Shown here: piece by piece, positions 46,113-52,783 of the stretch
How positions within the stretch are numbered: the stretch's first letter is position 1
How the letters are laid out: each line of letters starts with the position of its first letter
Assembly (NCBI RefSeq): GCF_030695525.1
Contig: NZ_JAUYSS010000025.1
Coordinates: 56,742-120,741, forward strand
Reading direction: 5' to 3'
From: Daejeonella sp.
GTDB taxonomy: Bacteria; Bacteroidota; Bacteroidia; Sphingobacteriales; Sphingobacteriaceae
Length of the DNA: 64,000 bases
Program-made: the position numbers and the translations under genes
The notes under the pieces: generated by a model
Database searches by the model: none
Seen by the model: the letters and a program-made list of their open reading frames with translations, nothing else
What the model was told of the DNA's origin: nothing

Positions 46113-47591
46113 ATGGAAAGAACAATTAAATTTCAACAGGGTGGCCGCACCTCTAAATTTCTGATATTGATTTTCAGTTTTATACTGATACTCTATTTTG
46201 ATTCGCGCCTATATGCTCAGAATGCTACTTTCCGCGCAGGTGCATCGACTGCAAACATTACTCCACCTTTGGGTTCTGGCTTAGTTGGAAATTTTGGGGT
46301 GCCTCCTCCGGCAAATTATGTACATGACGAATTGCATGCACGCAGTCTGGTATTGGATGACGGTACCACAAAACTGGTTTTTGTTGTAGTGGATAATGTA
46401 GGTATTATTCGTGAAGTATTCGATGAGGCAAAACGATTGATCTTTGAGGAAACAAAGATTCCCACAGCCCAGATACTGATGTCTGCAGACCATACACATT
46501 CTGCCAGCAGTGCCGGCGGACTTGGAAACCTGAGAGGAGGATGGAGTGCCGGAAGACCTTTCGATGATTACCAGCGTTTTCTTATCCGACGTATAGCAGA
46601 TGGTGTGCGCATAGCTTTGAATAATCTCGAACCCGCTCGTATTGGCTGGGGGGCCGGAAATGTACCCCAGCATCTCTTTAACCGCCGCTGGAAAATGAAA
46701 AATCCGGTAGTCAATCCTTTCGGAGGGAAAGATCAGGTACAGATGAATCCGGGGATCGCAAATCCGGATTTAGTGGAACCGGCAGGTCCTACAGATCCTC
46801 AAGTCTCCTTCATTTCGGTACAATCCCTTAAAGGCCGCCCGATTGGTTTACTTGCCAATTATTCCCTTCACTATGTAGGCGGGGTACCCCGAGATCATAT
46901 TTCAGCTGATTATTTTGCTGTTTTTGCTGACCGTATTCAGGAATTGCTAAAGGCAGATCGTCAGGATCCTCCATTTGTTGGTATTATGTCTAATGGAACA
47001 TCGGGAGATGTAAATAACATCAATTTTCGCGGACCGGCAGAAAAACACGAGCCCTATGCCAAAATGCGTATTGTTGCCAATGATGTAGCTAATGAAGTTC
47101 TACGGGTATACCAGACCATACAATACAAAGACTGGGTACCCTTGCGTGCTGCACAGTCAGAACTGAATTTGCAAGTTCGCCGGCCTACACCTGAAATGCT
47201 TGCTTATGCCCAAAAGGTTCTTGCAAAACCTGAAACAGAAACTCCGGTTCACCGTCTGGAGAAAACCTATGCAGAAAGAACCATTCAGATGAATGGATAT
47301 CCGGAGAATATTGATGTAATTATGCAAACCTTTCGTATCGGAGACCTTGGCGTAGCAGCAATTCCTTTTGAGGTTTTTACCGAAATTGGCCTGGAAATCA
47401 AAGCAAAAAGCCCTTTTAAATCTTCCTTTACTATAGAACTGGCCAATGGCAGTTATGGCTACCTTCCTACTCCCGAACAGCATCAATTGGGAGGATATGA
47501 AACCTGGCTGGGTACCAATAGGGTGGAAATTGGAGCTTCCCGAAAAATTGTAACTGAAATTCTTAAACTATTTAACCAGGTAAAACCATGA
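46113..47591 (+). CDS. Neutral/alkaline ceramidase N-domain protein, copy 3
   Basis: A 492-residue secreted protein (signal up to RLYAQ). The first His motif reads ADHTHSAS in place of THTHS. It keeps NYSLHYVGG and IPFEVFTEIG, with loop GTSGDVNNINF. The last 19 codons are nearly identical at DNA level to copy 1. The stop overlaps the start of copy 4 (ATGA), so the two are coupled. Confidence 0.88.
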   Translation: MERTIKFQQGGRTSKFLILIFSFILILYFDSRLYAQNATFRAGASTANITPPLGSGLVGNFGVPPPANYVHDELHARSLVLDDGTTKLVFVVVDNVGIIREVFDEAKRLIFEETKIPTAQILMSADHTHSASSAGGLGNLRGGWSAGRPFDDYQRFLIRRIADGVRIALNNLEPARIGWGAGNVPQHLFNRRWKMKNPVVNPFGGKDQVQMNPGIANPDLVEPAGPTDPQVSFISVQSLKGRPIGLLANYSLHYVGGVPRDHISADYFAVFADRIQELLKADRQDPPFVGIMSNGTSGDVNNINFRGPAEKHEPYAKMRIVANDVANEVLRVYQTIQYKDWVPLRAAQSELNLQVRRPTPEMLAYAQKVLAKPETETPVHRLEKTYAERTIQMNGYPENIDVIMQTFRIGDLGVAAIPFEVFTEIGLEIKAKSPFKSSFTIELANGSYGYLPTPEQHQLGGYETWLGTNRVEIGASRKIVTEILKLFNQVKP

Positions 47592-49114
47592 AATATATTT
47601 TAATAATCTTCACATTATGCCTCTTTACCTTTTCGGGCAACGCAGCAGACGGGCCTAAACCGGTATCTATTTTTAAATCCGGATTTGCTGAAAGGGACAT
47701 TACCCCGGATATCGGTATGGAATCTCCTGGAAATTATGGCAAGGCTCACCATAAGTCCTTCCATGATCCCTGTAAAGTTCGTGCTGTTGTATTTGATGAT
47801 GGGAAAAAGCGTGTGGCCCTTGTTGGAATCGATTTGCTTTTTGTTACCAGGCATCTGGTTCTGGAAGTACGTGAGGAGATCCGGAAGCGCTGCGGTATCC
47901 TGCCGGCAGATATAATGATTGGGGCATCTCATTCACATTCCTCCGGCCCTATCGGTATGGGTGAACCCGGAGATTTTGACAAAGCCTCTCCTTTAGTGAA
48001 AGATCTGGTTAATAATCATTCGATAGTTTCTGATCCCGGATACACTCAAGTCCTTAAGAAACAGATCGTTGATGCCGTTGTGCTAGCCAATGAGAATCGT
48101 GTGGATGCAAAACTCGCCGTTGGGAACGGGCATGAAGATAAGGTTTCGTTCAATCGTCGTCTGCGGATGAAGAACGGAATGAGCTACTCGCACCCGGGTG
48201 CCGGCAATCCTGACATTGTTGATTATGCAGGGCCGATTGATCCTCAGGTCGGTACCGTTGGAGTATGGGACTTAAAAGGTAATTTGCTGGGAACTGTGGT
48301 AAATTTTGCATGTCATGCCACTACCAGTCCGGGAGGTATTTCAGCAAGCTGGATTGGATCAATGGAAAGAACGATTCGTGGTGCGACCGGAAATGCAGCC
48401 TTGCCTGTTGTTTTCATGCAGGGTGCTTGTGGTGATATCACACAGGTTGATAACCTGACCAAATTTCAAAATCCCGGGGCAGAAGAATGGTGGGATATCG
48501 TTGGTGGCCGCGTGGGTGCCGAGGCTTATAAGACCCTGCTTCTCATTCGCCGTGGTGCAGGAAGTGAAATTCCGCTTGATAGCAGGCAAAGGGTGTGGAC
48601 AGTTAAGCGTCGCATCCCAACACCCGAGAAAGTTCAGAAATCATTGGAACTTGTAAAGGCGGGCCCTGAAAAGTCAGGGACCACTGAGTGGACTTTTGCA
48701 AAAGAGATTCTCGTATTGGATGCAATCATAAAAGCAAGGCCATTAGTGGAAGTTGAAGTTCAAGCCATCCAGGTTGGCCCGATGGTGTTTGTATCAAACC
48801 CTGCAGAATATTTTGTTCAGTACCAATTGGACATCAAGGCGGGTAGTAAATTTCCTTTCACTTTTGTGGTAGAGCTGGCTAACGGTATAACCGGATATGT
48901 ACCTACTGAAGAAGCTATGGGTCCGAATGGTGGGGGCTATGAAACCCGCCTGACTTCCTACAGTAATCTGGAGGTTTCTGCAGGAAGACAATTTGCCAAT
49001 ACGGGTATCGAATTGGCAAATCAAATGGTACCCGGTAAGGTTCCTTTACCTCCTCCACCGCCACCTTTCAAAGCACCATGGGCATATGGTAACCTGCCAC
49101 CGGAGTTGAAATAA
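47588..49114 (+). CDS. Neutral/alkaline ceramidase N-domain protein, copy 4
   Basis: A 508-residue secreted protein with signal MKYILIIFTLCLFTFSGNAA. Motifs: GASHSHSSGP, NFACHATTSPGG, NPAEYFVQYQ; loop GACGDITQVDN. It has a Pro-rich C-terminal tail (VPLPPPPPPFKAPW). It is the most divergent of the six copies and is translationally coupled to copy 3. Confidence 0.86.
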   Translation: MKYILIIFTLCLFTFSGNAADGPKPVSIFKSGFAERDITPDIGMESPGNYGKAHHKSFHDPCKVRAVVFDDGKKRVALVGIDLLFVTRHLVLEVREEIRKRCGILPADIMIGASHSHSSGPIGMGEPGDFDKASPLVKDLVNNHSIVSDPGYTQVLKKQIVDAVVLANENRVDAKLAVGNGHEDKVSFNRRLRMKNGMSYSHPGAGNPDIVDYAGPIDPQVGTVGVWDLKGNLLGTVVNFACHATTSPGGISASWIGSMERTIRGATGNAALPVVFMQGACGDITQVDNLTKFQNPGAEEWWDIVGGRVGAEAYKTLLLIRRGAGSEIPLDSRQRVWTVKRRIPTPEKVQKSLELVKAGPEKSGTTEWTFAKEILVLDAIIKARPLVEVEVQAIQVGPMVFVSNPAEYFVQYQLDIKAGSKFPFTFVVELANGITGYVPTEEAMGPNGGGYETRLTSYSNLEVSAGRQFANTGIELANQMVPGKVPLPPPPPPFKAPWAYGNLPPELK

Positions 49115-49135
49115 TAGGGTAATCTGTATCGCTCC

Positions 49136-49215
49136 TCTGGTCGGTGTTATCACCGACCAGACGTGTGGAGAATGCTTATTGTCGGAGATAACAATGGTCG
49201 GTGATAACACCGACC
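49136..49215. repeat. Two GGTCGGTGxTAxCACCGACC palindromes
   Basis: TCTGGTCGGTG/CACCGACCAGA (49136-49161) is a perfect 11-bp stem with a TTAT loop; GGTCGGTG-ataa-CACCGACC (49196-49215) is a second. A related pair flanks the next gene (gacggtgttatcatcgacca near 50794 and aacaccgaccaga near 50843). Confidence 0.7.
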
Positions 49216-49275
49216 ACAGGGAAATAAATAATTGATCAAAACTATCGGATGTAAAGGCATTTTAAACCGGTTTAA

Positions 49276-50754
49276 ATGACAAAAAAATATCTTCTTTCAT
49301 CTACTTTCTTTTTGCTTGTGGTGATGAAATCAGTACTGTTATCTGCAAGTTCATCATTTCAGACCGAGGAATTTAAACTTGGTGCATCTAAAAGCAGGAT
49401 GACACCTCCTGTGGGGAGTATAATTGGTGATTCTTATGGTATCAGGGTTTCTGAAGGGGTGCATGATGATCTTTTTATCAAAACCCTGGTTTTTGAACAT
49501 GGAAGTGAAAGGGCTGCATTTATCACTTTGGATGCCATCAGTCTGCCACATTCGCTGGTTATAAAGAGCAGGGAATTAGTTCATCAGCAAACAGGCATAG
49601 CAATAAACAATATTATTCTGAATGCCACTCATGCACATGCCGGCCCACAGATGAACCCTCTGTTTTGGGATGTTGTGGGAGGAACAGCAAAATTAAAGAG
49701 TCAGGAGTATACCCATAAACTGCCTGAATTAATTGCAGCAAGTGTAAAATTGGCTGTTTCTAAAATTCAGCCCGTTCGTGTTTCAGTTGGAAGTGTTCAG
49801 GAGCAAACAATAAGTTTCAACCGGCGCTATCTGATGAAAGATGGTACATTCAGAACCAATCCCGGAAAGTTGAACCCGGATGTTGTGAGGCCGGCCGGAC
49901 CAATTGATCCGGAATTGTCTATTGTCTATTTCGAATCTCTGGATAAGAAGCCAGTAGCTATTTTGGTGAACTTTGCTTTGCATGTGGCTATTGTTGGCGG
50001 TAAGCAGTTCTCATCCGATTTCCCGGGGGTAATGTCTGAATTGATTGGGAAGGTAAAAGGGGAAGATGTTGTAACCGTTTTTACGAATGGAACTTCAGGA
50101 AATATCAATCATGTTGATGTTTCAAATCCTGATCAGTTGAGTGGATTTGATGAATCCCGACGCATTGGGACTGTTCTGGCAGGCCGGGTGCTTTCTGCCC
50201 TGCCCTCCTTGCATCAAATCCCAATAAAGTCCTTGAAGGCTAAAATTCAAACGGTGCGTTTACCGGTTTTTCGAACCATAGAACGAAGCGAAGCAGATTG
50301 GGCAAAGGGGATTATTTCAAAATTTGGGAAGCCGGATGGCCCCGGGTTTGCCGATGTGGTAAGTGCCTGGAGAATTCTTGACCTTGTAAAGTACCAGGGC
50401 GGACTGGAGTCAAGACATAAATCGACCACAACTGTTCCGCTTACAGAGGATGGTACAGCACTGGAGACTGAGGTTTCTGTTATAGCATTCGGCGATCAAA
50501 TGGCACTCGTTGGCTTTCCCGGAGATGCTTTTGTGGAGCTGGGCCTAGGAATAAAACTAAACTCACCTTTTCGGTTTACATTAGTGAATGAACAATCCGG
50601 AAATGGAACGATAAGCTATATGCCAAATAAAAAGGCATTCCCTGAAGGCCAATACGAGGTTAATAGTGTGAGATATAGCTCAGGTGGCGGGGAAGCTTTG
50701 GTTGATGCTGCAATAGAGACTTTGATTTCAATATTTTACCATAAAAAACTGTAA
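49276..50754 (+). CDS. Neutral/alkaline ceramidase N-domain protein, copy 5
   Basis: A 492-residue secreted protein with signal peptide (YLLSSTFFLLVVMKSVLLSAS). Motifs: THAHAGP, NFALHVAIVGG; loop GTSGNINHVDV. Where the others have a Glu expected to bind zinc (PxEVF), this copy has Asp (FPGDAFVELG). It is flanked on both sides by the GGTCGGTG-type palindromes. Confidence 0.86.
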   Translation: MTKKYLLSSTFFLLVVMKSVLLSASSSFQTEEFKLGASKSRMTPPVGSIIGDSYGIRVSEGVHDDLFIKTLVFEHGSERAAFITLDAISLPHSLVIKSRELVHQQTGIAINNIILNATHAHAGPQMNPLFWDVVGGTAKLKSQEYTHKLPELIAASVKLAVSKIQPVRVSVGSVQEQTISFNRRYLMKDGTFRTNPGKLNPDVVRPAGPIDPELSIVYFESLDKKPVAILVNFALHVAIVGGKQFSSDFPGVMSELIGKVKGEDVVTVFTNGTSGNINHVDVSNPDQLSGFDESRRIGTVLAGRVLSALPSLHQIPIKSLKAKIQTVRLPVFRTIERSEADWAKGIISKFGKPDGPGFADVVSAWRILDLVKYQGGLESRHKSTTTVPLTEDGTALETEVSVIAFGDQMALVGFPGDAFVELGLGIKLNSPFRFTLVNEQSGNGTISYMPNKKAFPEGQYEVNSVRYSSGGGEALVDAAIETLISIFYHKKL

Positions 50755-50792
50755 GGCTTTGTGTCTTTGCGAGAGATAAATTTCGCGACTTA

Positions 50793-50860
50793 AGACGGTG
50801 TTATCATCGACCAGAGAATGTGAGAGTCAGATGGTACGGGGAGAACACCGACCAGAGGGA
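50793..50860. repeat. Degenerate pair of the GGTCGGTG-type palindrome
   Basis: gacggtgttatcatcgacca and aacaccgaccagaggg are half-conserved copies of the 49136-49215 element. The spacer also starts with gctttgtgtctttgcgagag, another common dispersed-repeat form. Confidence 0.5.
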
Positions 50861-50900
50861 ATCAGTAGATTGGATACTATAATTATATATAAAGAGAATA

Positions 50901-52478
50901 ATGAAGAATACAAGAGAGAGTTTGAAAACTCAAAAACCTAATTTCAAAAAGCCACAAGGGTCTGAAAATTGCCCATCAGTGCAGGGCAGAATTCTAAGCA
51001 CTTTTTGTTCAAAAACCCTGAACCCCAGCTTTTCTCTGCTGTGCATCCCAATATTATTATTAAGTAGCTTCCTGACTACTACCCAAACTGGATTTGCACA
51101 GCCTGTCAAAATCTTCAGGGCTGGTGCAGCAACCAGTAATATCACTCCTAAAATTGGTACATCCATAAACGGGAATATGAAGGATGGTACAATCAAACAA
51201 ATACATGATGAAACGCATGCCCGTTCGATAGTATTGGATGATGGTCAAACCCGGCTGGCTTTTGTAACAGTAGATCTTTGTATGATATATAGGGAAGAGC
51301 TGGATGCAGCCAAACAAAGAGCCCATGAAATAACCGGGATACCTGTTCAGAATATGATGATGTCGGCAACCCATACTCATTCGGGAGGTACAGCATGCTC
51401 CGTATTTCAAAGTGATCCCGACAAGGATTATCTTAAATTTCTCAGGGAAAGAATCGCTGATGCGGTGGTAAGGGCGAACAATAATCTTGTACCCGCCCGT
51501 ATCGGCTGGGCTGTGGGCAATGAACCAAGCCAGGTATTTAATCGCCGCTGGAAAATGAAACCAGGCAAGCCATTAATGAATCCTTTTGGTACAGAAGATC
51601 AGGTAAAGATGAATCCCGGTGTGGGTAATCCCGATCGGCTGGAGCCTTCGGGTCCAACAGATCCCGAACTTCCCATTATTTCAATACAAACTCCGGAAGG
51701 CAGACAGATAGCCTTGCTTGCAAATTACTCGCTACATTATGTCGGAGGAACAGGCCCGGGTGAAATATCAGCCGATTACTTTGGAATGTTCGCACAACAG
51801 ATGAAAAGATTACTGGAGTCGGATAATGAGGGATTCCCTCCGTTTGTAGCGATGCTGTCAAATGGAACAAGTGGTAATATTAATAATATCAATTGGTTTG
51901 CAAATGAAGCTCCCCCAAGTATGCCTCCTTATGCCAAAATGCGACAGGTTGCTAATGTCATAGCTGCCGAAGCTTATAAAACTTATCAAACTATCCGTTA
52001 TCAGGATTGGATTTCATTAAGTTCTGCACAAACTGAGATCAATTTAGGTGTACGCTTGCCTAAAAAAGAAGAAATTGAACGGGCGAAAGGGATAATTGCT
52101 AAAGCCAATGGGCCGATTATGAATACGATGGAAGAAATTTATGCCCGCGAAACCATGCTTATCAAGGATTTTCCAAAACAAGTACCTTTAATTATTCAGG
52201 CTTTCCGCGTGGGAGATTTGGCAATCGCAGCGATGCCCTGTGAAATATTTGTTGAAATCGGATTGGATATCAAGGCAAAAAGCCCATTTAAGACAACTTT
52301 TACAACTTCTCTGGCCAATGGTTATAATGGCTATTTGCCCACACCTGAGCACCATAAACTGGGCGGATATGAAACCTGGAGAGCCCGTTCAAGCTATCTG
52401 GAAGTAGATGCGTCTACAAAAATTAGTAGTGTGATTTTTGAGCTGCTGGAAAAACTTAAAAATGAGCAAGCTAAATAA
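50901..52478 (+). CDS. Neutral/alkaline ceramidase N-domain protein, copy 6
   Basis: A 525-residue protein. A long N-terminal extension of about 40 residues precedes the hydrophobic signal (LLCIPILLLSSFLTTTQTGFAQ), so the true start may lie further in. Motifs: ATHTHSGG, NYSLHYVGG, MPCEIFVEIG; loop GTSGNINNINW. It groups with copies 1 and 3. It closes the array; repeat copy 3 follows. Confidence 0.87.
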   Translation: MKNTRESLKTQKPNFKKPQGSENCPSVQGRILSTFCSKTLNPSFSLLCIPILLLSSFLTTTQTGFAQPVKIFRAGAATSNITPKIGTSINGNMKDGTIKQIHDETHARSIVLDDGQTRLAFVTVDLCMIYREELDAAKQRAHEITGIPVQNMMMSATHTHSGGTACSVFQSDPDKDYLKFLRERIADAVVRANNNLVPARIGWAVGNEPSQVFNRRWKMKPGKPLMNPFGTEDQVKMNPGVGNPDRLEPSGPTDPELPIISIQTPEGRQIALLANYSLHYVGGTGPGEISADYFGMFAQQMKRLLESDNEGFPPFVAMLSNGTSGNINNINWFANEAPPSMPPYAKMRQVANVIAAEAYKTYQTIRYQDWISLSSAQTEINLGVRLPKKEEIERAKGIIAKANGPIMNTMEEIYARETMLIKDFPKQVPLIIQAFRVGDLAIAAMPCEIFVEIGLDIKAKSPFKTTFTTSLANGYNGYLPTPEHHKLGGYETWRARSSYLEVDASTKISSVIFELLEKLKNEQAK

Positions 52479-52679
52479 TGAATCAAGAACCAGGAGCCAG
52501 GAATCAAGACGGGGAAACATGAATAAGGAGCAAAGAACAAGGAATAAAGACATTTTATGAGCATGAGCAAGGAACCAGGAATCGAGTCGAGGAAATAGGA
52601 AATGGAGAATAAGGAGTAGAGTATGTAAATCATATTTTACATCTCACATCTCATATCTCACATCTCATATCTCCTTTCT
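52479..52679. repeat. Imperfect tandem repeat region, copy 3
   Basis: The purine-rich block (aatcaagaaccaggagccag onward) matches copy 1 at 29 of 30 bases. It is followed by tandem catctcatatctcacatctc units ending at the edge of composite promoter D. Confidence 0.75.
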
Positions 52680-52681
52680 CA

Positions 52682-52744
52682 TAAAATAGTATATTACATC
52701 TCAAGAAAAGTACCATAATTCCATTGCACAAGAAATTATATTTG
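52682..52744 (+). promoter_or_regulatory. Composite promoter D of the PVC-type cytochrome gene
   Basis: The 31-bp site at 52682-52712 starts TAAAATAGTATA and ends AAAAGTA. The perfect -7 element TATATTTG begins at 52737, again 25 bp after the site. The predicted start near 52751 gives a leader of about 33 nt. Confidence 0.73.
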
Positions 52745-52783
52745 ATCAGCACATTTATCTTCCAGAATTTTATATAAAATACA

